A stretch of 64,000 nt of DNA from UBA4744 sp963707435 (GTDB taxonomy: Bacteria > Actinomycetota > Acidimicrobiia > Spongiisociales > UBA4744), in NCBI GenBank assembly GCA_963707435.1, contig CAVPPF010000002.1, forward strand, positions 186,001-250,000. The letters run 5' to 3'. Made by a program: the position numbers and the translations under genes. The notes beneath the pieces are model-generated. The model worked only from the letters and a program-made list of their open reading frames with translations. It was not told where the DNA came from and searched no databases. Positions 1 to 8,475 of the stretch are shown here, in pieces (the first letter of the stretch is position 1; each line of letters starts with the position of its first letter).

Positions 1-369
1 GCCATCACCCTGTCCGTTCCCGACGACCAGGGCATCGGACAGCGGACCGAAGATCTATCCGGAGTGGTCGATGCGATCAGCCCGATGATCTATCCGGACC
101 ACTACTCGGACGGCTCCTTCGGATATGAGAATCCTTTCGATCATCCCGGCGGGGTTATTGATGCAGCCCTGGCCGCCGGCATGCCCCGGTTGCAGCCGAC
201 CGCGATCATGCGTCCCTGGTTGGCCGACTACTACTACGGGCCTGCGGAGGTGCGAGCCGAGATCGACGCAGCCGAGAAGTACGGCATCGGCTGGATGCTC
301 TGGAACGCCAACAGCAACCACACCGCGGGTGCCCTCGAACCAGAAAGCGACGACCCTGCTTCCGATTGA
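1..369 (+). CDS. C-terminal part of a putative glycosyl hydrolase (DUF4015-like)
   Basis: The frame is open from the first base of the window and ends at TGA 367-369, so only the last 122 residues are present. They include the patterns ISPMIYPDHY, MRPWLADYYYG and GIGWMLWNANS, which fit the C-terminal half of the TIM-barrel-like DUF4015 putative glycosyl hydrolases. The likely role is acting on a polysaccharide outside the cell, but substrate and signal peptide cannot be seen because the start is missing. The next gene lies on the opposite strand and converges on it. The family call rests on these motifs only. Confidence 0.6.
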   Translation, partial: AITLSVPDDQGIGQRTEDLSGVVDAISPMIYPDHYSDGSFGYENPFDHPGGVIDAALAAGMPRLQPTAIMRPWLADYYYGPAEVRAEIDAAEKYGIGWMLWNANSNHTAGALEPESDDPASD

Positions 370-383
370 ACCGGTGTGCGGCA

Positions 384-1193
384 TCAGCGCGTGGGGGCGA
401 AGGCCGATCCCATGATGTCGCTGGTGAAGGGGCCTTCCACCCGTCCATCCGCCGCGTAGCGATACAGCGCCGCCTGGAAGACGGCGTTGAGCGCAGACAA
501 CACCACAGCCGTGCCAACGAACCACAGCACGGCAACCGAGATGGAGATTGTCACCACGGTTCCGTTTCCGCTCGCTACGGCCAGGGCGATGAGAGCCAGG
601 GCGGGAAGCGCCGCCAGGAACCCGAGCAGCCCGAATCCCACCATCGCGACGACGTTCTCTCCCCACGTTCGTTTGAACAGCTCTCCGGACCTGCGGATCG
701 CATCACGGACCGGGAGATCTTCGATCACGAGAACGGGGATGACGAGGAAGGTGACCAGGCCCCACGCCAGGCCGGCCAGACTGGCGGCGATGCGACCGAA
801 GATGCCGCCGCGTTCTTCGAGCATCCGGAGCAGCACCGAAACTGTCGCCGAAACGACTGCCCAGGGAAAGATTCGTCCGGCTCGCCGGGTGGCTCCGCGG
901 AGGGCGCTGCCCAGCGTCGGATTGCCGCCCTGGAGCCGTTCATCCGCAGCGGAGACGAGTGCTGTGTTGAAGAAGATGGTTACGTAGGCGAGGGCAACAT
1001 AGGCAATGAACGCAACGACGTAGGTGACCGGGCTCTCCTGATCGACGATCAGCACCGTCGGCACCAGGAAGGTAGCTCCAACCACCGCGCTCGCCAGGAA
1101 CGAGAGGACGGGAAGCAGGAGGAGTTCCTTGTCGGCCTTGATGACCCCTGCAGAGGCCTTCGCCAGCTCCAGCGTGCGTCGCAGTTTTCCCAT
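384..1193 (-). CDS. Six-helix membrane protein, DUF6159-like
   Basis: A 269-residue protein with about six hydrophobic segments (roughly 25-50, 55-80, 108-125, 135-157, 180-206 and 212-243). A short basic N-terminus starts at ATG 1193. The amphipathic stretch with the pattern RRSGELFKRTWGEN between helices 4 and 5 resembles DUF6159-type integral membrane proteins, whose function is unknown. It diverges from the uracil-DNA glycosylase gene, with 75 bases between the two starts. No catalytic motif is visible, so no function is assigned. Confidence 0.75.
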   Translation of the reverse strand: MGKLRRTLELAKASAGVIKADKELLLLPVLSFLASAVVGATFLVPTVLIVDQESPVTYVVAFIAYVALAYVTIFFNTALVSAADERLQGGNPTLGSALRGATRRAGRIFPWAVVSATVSVLLRMLEERGGIFGRIAASLAGLAWGLVTFLVIPVLVIEDLPVRDAIRRSGELFKRTWGENVVAMVGFGLLGFLAALPALALIALAVASGNGTVVTISISVAVLWFVGTAVVLSALNAVFQAALYRYAADGRVEGPFTSDIMGSAFAPTR

Positions 1194-1255
1194 GGCTCCT
1201 CATTCTGTGATGGGTGCACCATTCTGCCCGACCCGGTCATCCTGGCAGTGACTTG

Positions 1256-1261
1256 TACGCT
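1256..1261 (+). promoter_or_regulatory. -10 box for the uracil-DNA glycosylase gene
   Basis: TACGCT ends 7 bases before the GTG at 1269, and no Shine-Dalgarno sequence lies between. This arrangement recurs elsewhere in the window and suggests a leaderless transcript. It supports the chosen start. No convincing -35 box was seen. Confidence 0.4.
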
Positions 1262-1268
1262 TGGGTCC

Positions 1269-1958
1269 GTGGGAATACTCGAAGTGCAAAGAGCGGTGGA
1301 GACCTGCAGGCGCTGTCCGCGGCTCGTGTCCTGGAGAGAGGAGGCGGGCCGCACCAAGCGGGCCGCATATCGGGACTGGGATTACTGGGCAAAGCCGGTG
1401 CCCGGGTTTGGGGATCCAGAAGCCCGGCTCCTCATCGTGGGGCTCGCTCCGGCCGCCCACGGGGCCAATCGTACCGGCCGGATGTTCACCGGTGACCGAT
1501 CCGGGGACTGGCTGTTCCGGGCATTGGCTCGAGCAGGATTCGCCAATCAACCGGAAGCGGTGTCCCGCCAGGATGGCCTCGTGCTCCAGGACGCGTTTGT
1601 CAGCGCCATCGTCCGGTGCGCCCCGCCCGACAACCGGCCGACACCGGAGGAGCGGGAGGTTTGTCGGGGCTGGCTGGAAGCGGAACTGGACCTGCTGCGC
1701 CGGGTCGAAGTTATCGTCCCGCTGGGCGGGATGGCCTACGCGCAGGTGCTGCGCATCCTTGCAGGGCGAGGCGTCGAAACCCCCCGGCCGCGCCCCCGTT
1801 TCGCGCACGGGCTCGAGGTCGATCTGCGGCCAACCGGCCCGCGGCTGGTGGCGTCCTACCATCCCAGCCAGCAGAACACCTTCACCGGACGGCTCACCGA
1901 AGAGATGCTGGACAAGGTCTTTGCCAGGGCGCATACGTTGATCGCCGCCGGCCGGTAG
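1269..1958 (+). CDS. Uracil-DNA glycosylase, family 5 (UdgB-like)
   Basis: A 229-residue DNA-repair enzyme that removes uracil, and in this family also hypoxanthine or other deaminated bases, from DNA. The N-terminal CRRC (Cys13, Cys16) plus two later cysteines in VRCAPP and REVCRGW fit the four ligands of the [4Fe-4S] cluster of thermophile-type glycosylases. Motif 1 is GLAPAAHGANRTGRMFTGD, with the alanine-rich form typical of family 5 rather than the acidic residue of family 4. Motif 2 is HPSQQNTFTGR. The frame is open much further upstream, but that part is antisense to the neighbouring membrane protein gene. GTG 1269, just after a -10-like box and just before the first Cys motif, is the sensible start. 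Confidence 0.88.
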   Translation: MGILEVQRAVETCRRCPRLVSWREEAGRTKRAAYRDWDYWAKPVPGFGDPEARLLIVGLAPAAHGANRTGRMFTGDRSGDWLFRALARAGFANQPEAVSRQDGLVLQDAFVSAIVRCAPPDNRPTPEEREVCRGWLEAELDLLRRVEVIVPLGGMAYAQVLRILAGRGVETPRPRPRFAHGLEVDLRPTGPRLVASYHPSQQNTFTGRLTEEMLDKVFARAHTLIAAGR

Positions 1959-2007
1959 TCGTCGCGGGAACCGATCCGTCGCTTCGTTTCTCCTATTTAC
2001 CCGGTGC

Positions 2008-2016
2008 TAATACCAT
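2008..2016 (+). promoter_or_regulatory. Possible -10 region of the sufD operon
   Basis: The AT-rich stretch TAATACCAT lies in otherwise GC-rich DNA, 31 bases before the sufD start. A Shine-Dalgarno sequence (GAGGAG, 2034-2039) follows. No Rrf2/IscR-type operator could be recognised by eye. Confidence 0.3.
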
Positions 2017-2046
2017 AGAACCGCATCATCCTCGAGGAGTTCTTTC

Positions 2047-3348
2047 GTGCCAACCCGTCCCGCCCTGCCGCTTCGCCCGGAGACGATCGATCAACTCAAC
2101 GCCGACGTCCCGGACTTCTTGTCCGCCGTTCGGGCGCGGGGTCTCGAGTTCTTCGAGAAGCTGGAGATGCCGACGTCTGCGGAAGAGGTGTGGCGGTATG
2201 TCGACCTCGACTTCCGGCTCCAGGATCTCGATCTGGCTCCGGCACCCGGGCACGGGATGAGCGAGGCCGACGAAGTGGCTCTGGCGCTCGGCACCACGTC
2301 CGGCTACGCCACGGTCACCGATGGGACGGTGACCAATATTCAGGCCGATGAGGACGGCGTCGAGTTCGTTTCTCTGCAAACCGCATTCTCGGAGCCGGGG
2401 CCAGCCCTGGCCGCACGGTATGGCACCGGGATCGCTCCCGATCTCGACATCTTCTCGGCTGCCCACCACGCGTTTGCTCATGATGGCGTCTTCCTGCGGA
2501 TCCCGGCCAACCGCAGCGTCGAGCGGCCGTTCTACATCGATGTGCAGGCGACCGCGGAGGGAACGGTTTCCTTCCCTCACGTCACGATCCTGGTCGAGGC
2601 AAACGCTGAGGCCAGCGTCGTGGTGGGGTTCCGGTCGCCCGCCGGGAAGTTCCTGGTGGTCAACCCCCAGATCGAGGCGTTCGTCGAGGATGGGGCGCGG
2701 CTCAGGCTCAGCACCGTCCAGCGATTCGCCTACGACACCTACAGCATCACCCAGGAGCGGGTACTCATCGGTCGCGACGCCAACGCCCGACTCGGCGAGG
2801 TTGGTCTCGGCGGCCGGTTGGGGCGCTTGCATTTGAATCTCGACGTGGCGGGGCGGGGTGCCTCGACCGACCTGGTCGGCTTGTACTTCGGAGAGCAGCA
2901 GCAGACACTGGACTACCGGCTGTTCATGAATCATCTCGGCTCGAACACGTCCTCGAATGTCTTTCTCAAGGGCGCCGTCGAGGATCAGGCGCGCTCCGTC
3001 TTCACCGGTCTGGTCAAGATCGAAAAGGACATCGCCAAGGTGAGTGCCTTTGAGACGAATCGAAACCTGGTCCTCTCCGAGGGCGCGTCGGCCCATTCGG
3101 TCCCCAATCTGGAGATTCTCAGTGACGATGTCATCTGCGGCCATGGGTCGACGGTTGGACCACTCGAAGAGGAACCCCTCTATTACCTGATGAGCCGCGG
3201 CTTGTCGGAAGCCCGGGCGGCCAGGCTGCTCGTGCACGGGTTTTTCGAGGAGGTCATCAACCGTTTGCCCCATCCCGACCTGGCCGGACCGGTGCGTGCT
3301 GAAGTCAATCGCAAGTTCGTTGAAGCCCAGGAAGAAGGCCGGGTCTGA
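2047..3348 (+). CDS. sufD: Fe-S cluster assembly scaffold protein SufD
   Basis: A 433-residue protein of the SufB/SufD beta-helix family that partners SufB and SufC in building Fe-S clusters in the cytoplasm. The C-terminal signature CGHGSTVGPLEEEPLYYLMS and the following RGLSEARAARLLVHGFFEE match SufD more than SufB, and the length suits SufD. The N-terminal WRYVDLDF region is also typical. The start is GTG 2047 with GAGGAG 8 bases upstream. It is translationally coupled to the Rieske gene (TGATG at 3346-3350) and then to sufC, so the three form one operon. No sufB or sufR is next to it, which is unusual. Confidence 0.88.
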   Translation: MPTRPALPLRPETIDQLNADVPDFLSAVRARGLEFFEKLEMPTSAEEVWRYVDLDFRLQDLDLAPAPGHGMSEADEVALALGTTSGYATVTDGTVTNIQADEDGVEFVSLQTAFSEPGPALAARYGTGIAPDLDIFSAAHHAFAHDGVFLRIPANRSVERPFYIDVQATAEGTVSFPHVTILVEANAEASVVVGFRSPAGKFLVVNPQIEAFVEDGARLRLSTVQRFAYDTYSITQERVLIGRDANARLGEVGLGGRLGRLHLNLDVAGRGASTDLVGLYFGEQQQTLDYRLFMNHLGSNTSSNVFLKGAVEDQARSVFTGLVKIEKDIAKVSAFETNRNLVLSEGASAHSVPNLEILSDDVICGHGSTVGPLEEEPLYYLMSRGLSEARAARLLVHGFFEEVINRLPHPDLAGPVRAEVNRKFVEAQEEGRV

Positions 3349-3674
3349 TGGCGGGTTGGGTCAAGATCACGGCCGTGGCCGCCTTGCCCGAGGAGCGGGG
3401 CATACGGGTTGAAGCGGGTCCGCATCGGATTGCACTGTTTCGGATCGGGAGCGACGTGCACGCCATCGGCGACCGGTGCAGCCACGCCGAGGCTTCCCTT
3501 TCCGAAGGCGATCTGTTCGACGACGAGATCGAATGCCCGAGGCACGGGGCTACCTTCGATATTCATACAGGCATGCCGCTGACGCTACCTGCGACCAAAT
3601 CCGTGCCCGTCTACCAAACCAAGACCGAGGGCGGCGACCTGTACGTGCTCCTCGATGACCAGGAGGAATCGTGA
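3348..3674 (+). CDS. Rieske-type [2Fe-2S] ferredoxin
   Basis: A 108-residue soluble Rieske protein. The cluster ligands are visible as CSH (about residues 44-46) and CPRH (about 65-68), the two-Cys two-His pattern of Rieske centres. There is no signal peptide or membrane anchor, so it should act in the cytoplasm as an electron carrier. It sits between sufD and sufC with overlaps on both sides (1 base and 4 bases). In actinobacterial suf operons such a ferredoxin is a common member and may supply electrons for cluster assembly. That role is inference. Confidence 0.88.
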   Translation: MAGWVKITAVAALPEERGIRVEAGPHRIALFRIGSDVHAIGDRCSHAEASLSEGDLFDDEIECPRHGATFDIHTGMPLTLPATKSVPVYQTKTEGGDLYVLLDDQEES

Positions 3675-4477
3675 CCAGCACAGCTCTCTTGATCCGGGAC
3701 ATCCGGGCCTCGGTAGGGGACACCGCCATTCTGCGAGGCGTCGACCTCGAAGTTCCCTTCGGGGAGTTCCACGCCATCATGGGACCGAACGGCTCCGGCA
3801 AGTCGACGCTGTGCCACGTACTGACCGGCAAACAGGATTACTCGGTCGAAGGTTCTGCCGCGCTGGGCGGGACGGAGCTCCTCGACAAGTCGATCACCGA
3901 ACGGGCCCGGCTCGGGCTCATGCAAGGGTTCCAATACCCTGTTGAGATTGCCGGGGTCGGTTTGCGCGAGTTCATGGAGGAGATTGCCGACGAGCGGGAG
4001 ATTCCGGCAGACCTGATCGAGGAGCGCCTCGCCGCTTCGGCCGGCAAGTTCGACATGGAGCCGTTTCTCAACCGGGCCGTCAATGTCGATCTATCGGGTG
4101 GGGAGAAGAAGCGCTCGGAGATCTTTCAAATGGCCGTGCTGGCCCCCAAGGTGGCGATTCTCGACGAGATCGACTCGGGTCTCGACATCGACGCCGTTCG
4201 CGAGGTCGCAGAGGCTGTTGAAGCGATGCGGAGCCCGGACATGGCGGTGGTGATGATCACGCACTACAGCCGGATCCTGCGCTACCTCACACCCGATCGC
4301 ATCCACGTGATGATGAATGGCAGGATCGTCGAATCGGGCGGCCCGGAACTGGCCGATGAGCTCGAGGAAGGCGGGTACGAAGCACTTCGCGAACGGCTGG
4401 GGATCGAGGCGTTGCCGGGTCCGGCTCGCCAGAAGGCGCCTTCGGAGTACTTCACCGACACGCCCTTCGACGTCTGA
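3671..4477 (+). CDS. sufC: SufC-like ATPase, divergent copy 1
   Basis: A 268-residue ABC-type ATPase that energises the SufBCD scaffold. It shows Walker A (GPNGSGKST), the SufC-type Q-loop QGFQYP, signature LSGGEKKRSE, Walker B with VAILDEIDSGLD, and MITHYSRILRYL around the switch histidine. GTG 3671 overlaps the Rieske stop by 4 bases. It differs clearly from the second SufC at 9708-10466 and carries a C-terminal tail of about 20 residues ending YFTDTPFDV that the other lacks. Linkage to sufD makes a SufD partner role likely. The presence of two SufC proteins is discussed in the findings. Confidence 0.88.
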   Translation: MTSTALLIRDIRASVGDTAILRGVDLEVPFGEFHAIMGPNGSGKSTLCHVLTGKQDYSVEGSAALGGTELLDKSITERARLGLMQGFQYPVEIAGVGLREFMEEIADEREIPADLIEERLAASAGKFDMEPFLNRAVNVDLSGGEKKRSEIFQMAVLAPKVAILDEIDSGLDIDAVREVAEAVEAMRSPDMAVVMITHYSRILRYLTPDRIHVMMNGRIVESGGPELADELEEGGYEALRERLGIEALPGPARQKAPSEYFTDTPFDV

Positions 4478-4487
4478 ACGGTTCTCC

Positions 4488-6485
4488 TCAGGGGCCGTCG
4501 GCAGGAATCGTCAACTCGAAGGTCGTGGTGCCGTTGCCTTTGTAGATGAGGTCCCCGCTCATGAGCCGCGCCAGCGTCCGCGACACGGCCAACCCCAGTC
4601 CAACCGAGCCGGGTTGGGTACCCGGCTCGTGAGCGGACGTGTAGGGGTCGAAGATGGTGCCCGCCCGGTCGATCGGGACTCCCGGTCCGTCGTCTCGTAC
4701 TGCCACGGTAACCCTGGGGCCGTCCCGAAAGGCTTCCACGGTCACGGTGCTCCCGCCGTAGCGGGCTGCATTGGACAGCAGGTTGCGGATGATCTGGCGA
4801 AACCGCAGGGGGTCACTCCAGATGAATTCTGCTCCCGGTTCGATGGTGACCGCCGGCCGTTCATGGCCGTTGGTGACGCAGTGGCCGAGAATGACGGCGT
4901 CCAATTCGGAGCGGAGATCGACGCGGCGCAGCTGGAGCGTGAGTGTGCCGATATCCGCACGGGCGGCAACGAGGAGGTCTTCGATGATGTCTGCCAGCTC
5001 CGAGCTCTGCGACGCGATGAGTTCAACGATCTCACGGGCATCGGTTCCCTCGTAGGTGTTCCAGTTGTCGTTGAGTTCGTGGGAGAGCCCCACCACGGCC
5101 GTGAGCGGCGTTCGCAACTCGTGACTGACGGATGCCACGAACTCGTCCTTCGATTTGATGACCGCTTCGAGGCGATCCTTGAGGGCGGTGAGCTGGGAGA
5201 GCGAATCTTCGAGACGGCCGTTTTCGAGTGAGACGCTGATCTGGTTTGCAAGCGTATCGAGCAAGGGCACGTCGTCCGGCACGAACGAGCTGATGTCGCC
5301 GAGCCGGTTGAAAACGATGATCACCCCGACGACGCCACTCGTACTGGTCAACGGGGCGACGAGAGCCTCTTTGATTGGTCCACGCTCGGATGGCGGGAGG
5401 CTGAGCGCGGATGCATCGCTCGCATCGAGAAGGGTTGCTTGTCCGACCTCCGCCAGCCTCTCCCACGCTCCGGGGGGTAGGTCGGCGGCTTGCATCACGG
5501 TCAGCCGATCGCCCGGCCCGACCGCGGTCCAGTACGTCTCCAATCGATTCCGTTCCGAAAAGAGAAGTATTTCGGCATATTCCGCCTCGAGCATCCGGGT
5601 CGCATCCTGGCAAGCGGCCACGAGCGCTGCTTCGATCTGCGGTGAACGATGCAGCGACCGGGTGGCCTCGTACAGGGATTCGAGTTTCGCTCGCTCCTGT
5701 CGTTGCGAGACGTAAGCCCGGTAGGCAAGGAAGAGAATCACGGGAGGTATGAGGGCCAGCCAACCCGCGGAGGGCGCGGCCCAGAAGATGACGACCGCAC
5801 TCACCGCCAGGCTGGCGTTCATCGAACCGGCCAGGCAGCTGAGCGCCAGCACCTGCACGAGGTCTCTGCTCGGGACGTATCCGCCGGTCAGTCGAACCGC
5901 CGCATTGATCAGGAGGTCTGCGGAGATGGTGGCGACGAGGGAGGCGGCGACGGCTGCCAGCCAGCCGACCAATCCGAGGGGATCGCCGAGCGCAACGATG
6001 CCGCGGAAAACTGTGACGGCCAGAGCGCCCTGCAGGGCGAACTGAGCCATGTTGAACGCGAACTTGATCGCCGGGAGCCGGCGGTGGACCACATAGACGG
6101 TCGCGATACCGATCATCTGGGCAAGCACGAGGTTGACCGGTGAGACAAAGAACAGCCCGATGACCAGAGGGATTTCACTCATAGAGAAGGAATGGGCGTC
6201 CTTGCGGAAACGAAGGTGGACGACGGCCAGCTCCGCCACGGAGAACCCAACGGCCAGACCCCACCACGGCAGCCTGGGAGAGCTCCGCAGCGCAGGCAGG
6301 TCGAGAACCGAGTACCACACGGCAGCAGCGATCAATGCCACGAGCGCAGTCAGCCACCACACCCGGGCGCTTGTCGCGTGAACCGCGGGAGAGCCGTTTG
6401 GCCGGCGCGTTGTCTGCGTCACCTTTATCTCATCTGGTCGTGAGCGGACGTTTCCCTTCCGCCCTTCGCTAGAGAGCATCGGCAT
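4488..6485 (-). CDS. Membrane sensor histidine kinase with GAF domain
   Basis: A protein of up to 665 residues. An N-terminal region of about seven hydrophobic segments (roughly residues 40-250) is followed by a GAF-like domain (about 275-420), a HisKA phosphoacceptor helix with SVSHELRTPL, and an HATPase domain with N-box (IIRNLLSNAARYG), DDGPGVP and GLGLAVSRTLARL. It should autophosphorylate in response to a membrane or small-molecule signal. No response regulator gene is adjacent, so it is an orphan kinase here. The start is uncertain: ATG 6485, ATG 6479 or a GTG about 22 codons downstream are all possible. It converges on sufC with a 10-base gap. Confidence 0.88.
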   Translation of the reverse strand: MPMLSSEGRKGNVRSRPDEIKVTQTTRRPNGSPAVHATSARVWWLTALVALIAAAVWYSVLDLPALRSSPRLPWWGLAVGFSVAELAVVHLRFRKDAHSFSMSEIPLVIGLFFVSPVNLVLAQMIGIATVYVVHRRLPAIKFAFNMAQFALQGALAVTVFRGIVALGDPLGLVGWLAAVAASLVATISADLLINAAVRLTGGYVPSRDLVQVLALSCLAGSMNASLAVSAVVIFWAAPSAGWLALIPPVILFLAYRAYVSQRQERAKLESLYEATRSLHRSPQIEAALVAACQDATRMLEAEYAEILLFSERNRLETYWTAVGPGDRLTVMQAADLPPGAWERLAEVGQATLLDASDASALSLPPSERGPIKEALVAPLTSTSGVVGVIIVFNRLGDISSFVPDDVPLLDTLANQISVSLENGRLEDSLSQLTALKDRLEAVIKSKDEFVASVSHELRTPLTAVVGLSHELNDNWNTYEGTDAREIVELIASQSSELADIIEDLLVAARADIGTLTLQLRRVDLRSELDAVILGHCVTNGHERPAVTIEPGAEFIWSDPLRFRQIIRNLLSNAARYGGSTVTVEAFRDGPRVTVAVRDDGPGVPIDRAGTIFDPYTSAHEPGTQPGSVGLGLAVSRTLARLMSGDLIYKGNGTTTFELTIPADGP

Positions 6486-6553
6486 TCCGAAGCCCGGTCT
6501 TGACTACCTCCAGAAGGGTCTTAGGTCCCTGGGTCGGCGCGAGCACCGGGGCC

Positions 6554-6559
6554 TACGCT
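6554..6559 (+). promoter_or_regulatory. Possible -10 box for fumarase
   Basis: TACGCT is found 30 bases before the fumarase GTG, with a purine-rich Shine-Dalgarno region (AGAGGAG) between them. The same hexamer occurs before several other genes of the window. There is no clear -35 box. Confidence 0.3.
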
Positions 6560-6589
6560 ACGAGGGAGCAGAAACGAGAGGAGCCGACC

Positions 6590-7981
6590 GTGGAGTATCG
6601 GATTGAGCGGGATTCAATGGGCGAGGTCAAGGTACCGGTTGACGCCCTCTACGGGGCATCGACTCAGCGAGCGGTCGACAATTTCCCGGTGTCCGGCCTG
6701 CGGGTCGACCGCCGGATCATCTGGGCGTTTGGCTTGCTCAAAGGATCCGCGGCCGAAGTATCGGGAGCGGATGGTTTTGTCGACAAGGATAAGGCAGACT
6801 CGATTCGCCGGGCAGCCGACGAGGTCATGGCCGGCGGTCTCGACCATCAATTCCCGGTTGATGTCTTCCAAACCGGTTCGGGGACTTCCAGCAACACCAA
6901 CAGCAACGAGGTGATAGCCCACCGTGCGACGGAGCTGCTGGGGGGCGATTCCAGCTCGAAGGCGGTGCACCCCAACGATGATGTCAACTTCGGCCAATCC
7001 TCGAACGACACCTTTCCCACGGCCATGCATGTCGCGGCCGTCGATGCGGTACGCCAGGACTTGCTTCCTGCCCTGGACCGCCTTGGTGGCTCGCTCGAGG
7101 CCAAGGCCGTTGAGTTCGCTGATGTGGTCAAGTCGGGCCGAACCCATCTCATGGATGCAGTCCCCGTGACGTTGGGTCAGGAGTTTTCGGGCTATGCAGC
7201 CCAAATCCGCAAGGCGGCAGAGAGAGTGGAGAAGGTCGTTCCGGAACTCGAAGAGCTTCCGCTGGGCGGCACCGCCACCGGGACCGGGATCAACTGCCCG
7301 GAGGGATATGCTGCGAAAGTCATCGCGGTCATGGCCGAGCGGACGGGATATGCGTTCCGGGAGGCCGCCAACCACTTCGAAGCGCAAGCTTCGAAGGACG
7401 CCATCGTCAACGCATCTGGCTCGTTGAAGACGGTGGCGGTTTCGCTCTTCAAGATCGCCAATGATCTGCGCTGGCTGTCCTCGGGTCCGGTCACCGCCAT
7501 AGCCGAGATCAAGCTCCCCGCTCTGCAGCCTGGCAGCTCGATCATGCCTGCCAAGGTCAACCCGGTCATTCCGGAGATGGCGATGCAGGTGGCGGCGCAA
7601 GTCATGGGGAATGACACGGCCGTTGCCTGGGGAGGGGCGAACGGCAACTTCGAGCTGAACGTGATGATGCCGATGATGGCCCGCAATCTGGGCGAGTCGA
7701 TTTCCCTGCTGGCGGCAGCGTGCCGGTTGATGGCCGAGAAGTGCGTCGACGGCATCGTTGCCGACGCCGAGCGGGCCCGTCACCTCCTCGAGAAGAACGT
7801 CATCGTCGTCACAGCCCTCAACCCCCATATCGGATACGACAACGGGTCGATCGCCGCCAAAGAGGCATTTGCGAGTGGCCGCACGGTGCGCGAAGTGGTG
7901 CTGGAAAAAGGCTGGATGACCGAGGAAGAAGTCGACAAGGCGCTCGACCTCAAGCGGATGACCGAAGGGGGAGTGGGCTAG
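6590..7981 (+). CDS. fumC: Class II fumarate hydratase
   Basis: A 463-residue fumarase that interconverts fumarate and L-malate in the TCA cycle. Family marks are GSGTSSNTNSNEVIA, the ligand-binding SGRTHLMDA, GGTATGTG and the signature GSSIMPAKVNPVIPE containing the flexible catalytic loop. The reading frame is open for 30 codons further upstream, but GTG 6590 has a good Shine-Dalgarno sequence (GAGAGGAG) and begins with VEYRIERDSMGEV, the usual N-terminus of the family. Length is normal. It is a stand-alone gene ending at a hairpin shared with the convergent sufU. Confidence 0.95.
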   Translation: MEYRIERDSMGEVKVPVDALYGASTQRAVDNFPVSGLRVDRRIIWAFGLLKGSAAEVSGADGFVDKDKADSIRRAADEVMAGGLDHQFPVDVFQTGSGTSSNTNSNEVIAHRATELLGGDSSSKAVHPNDDVNFGQSSNDTFPTAMHVAAVDAVRQDLLPALDRLGGSLEAKAVEFADVVKSGRTHLMDAVPVTLGQEFSGYAAQIRKAAERVEKVVPELEELPLGGTATGTGINCPEGYAAKVIAVMAERTGYAFREAANHFEAQASKDAIVNASGSLKTVAVSLFKIANDLRWLSSGPVTAIAEIKLPALQPGSSIMPAKVNPVIPEMAMQVAAQVMGNDTAVAWGGANGNFELNVMMPMMARNLGESISLLAAACRLMAEKCVDGIVADAERARHLLEKNVIVVTALNPHIGYDNGSIAAKEAFASGRTVREVVLEKGWMTEEEVDKALDLKRMTEGGVG

Positions 7982-7991
7982 CGGGAGGAGT

Positions 7992-8028
7992 CGGTAGTCG
8001 GCATGTGATGACCGGTAGCCGACTACCG
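7992..8028. terminator. Bidirectional hairpin between fumC and sufU
   Basis: A perfect 11-base inverted repeat, CGGTAGTCGGC (7992-8002) and GCCGACTACCG (8018-8028), with a 15-base loop lies between two convergent genes and overlaps the sufU stop codon. There is no T-run, so efficient intrinsic termination is uncertain, but its location suits a shared terminator. Confidence 0.5.
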
Positions 8029-8475
8029 GCGGCGTTGGAGTGCTTCCGCGAGCGTCGTCCAGGCCAGGTTGGCGCATTTGATGCGGACCGGGAACTTGCG
8101 AACGCCTTGCAGGGCTTCGAGGTCGCCGAGGAGTGCGCCCGGACGATCCGGATCGAGGCCCGCCCGGGCAGGGTCCGTTTCGATGTCCATCATGGCTTTG
8201 AAGGTCGAGATGAGGGTGCCGACTTCGTCGAGTGTCTTGCCTTTGATTGCCTGGCTCATCATCGACGCCGAGGACTGGCTGATCGAACATCCCTGGCCCT
8301 GGATGGCCACATCGACAATGCGATCTCCGTCCAGGCGAAGGTCGAGCTGCAACTCGTCCCCGCATAATGGGTTGATGCCCTCGGCGTGAGCGTCGGGGTG
8401 TTCGAGGGTCCCGCGATTGCGAGGATTGCGATTGTGGTCGAGGATCACGTCGCGGTAGAGCTCTTCAATCGACAT
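8023..8475 (-). CDS. sufU: Fe-S assembly sulfur acceptor SufU
   Basis: A 150-residue IscU-like protein that takes sulfur from SufS through zinc-dependent ligand swapping. The three conserved cysteines are present: Cys38 in NPLCGDE (with Asp40), Cys63 in GCSISQSSASMM and Cys134 in IKCANLAW. The insertion between Cys63 and Cys134 is the SufU-type long region. ATG 8475 overlaps the sufS end by 11 bases, giving the order sufC-sufS-sufU on the minus strand. It acts in the cytoplasm as the SufS partner. Confidence 0.93.
   Translation of the reverse strand: MSIEELYRDVILDHNRNPRNRGTLEHPDAHAEGINPLCGDELQLDLRLDGDRIVDVAIQGQGCSISQSSASMMSQAIKGKTLDEVGTLISTFKAMMDIETDPARAGLDPDRPGALLGDLEALQGVRKFPVRIKCANLAWTTLAEALQRRR

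Noticed and set aside
366..1268. Long plus-strand open frame upstream of the uracil-DNA glycosylase
   Set aside because: It is antisense to the membrane protein gene, has low-complexity charged composition, and shows no family resemblance. The glycosylase begins at 1269.
2026..3273. Long open frame opposite sufD
   Set aside because: A shadow frame caused by high GC third positions. SufD motifs are clear on the plus strand.
6614..8365. 583-codon minus-strand frame opposite fumarase
   Set aside because: It overlaps fumC fully and has no recognisable domain; fumC is unambiguous.
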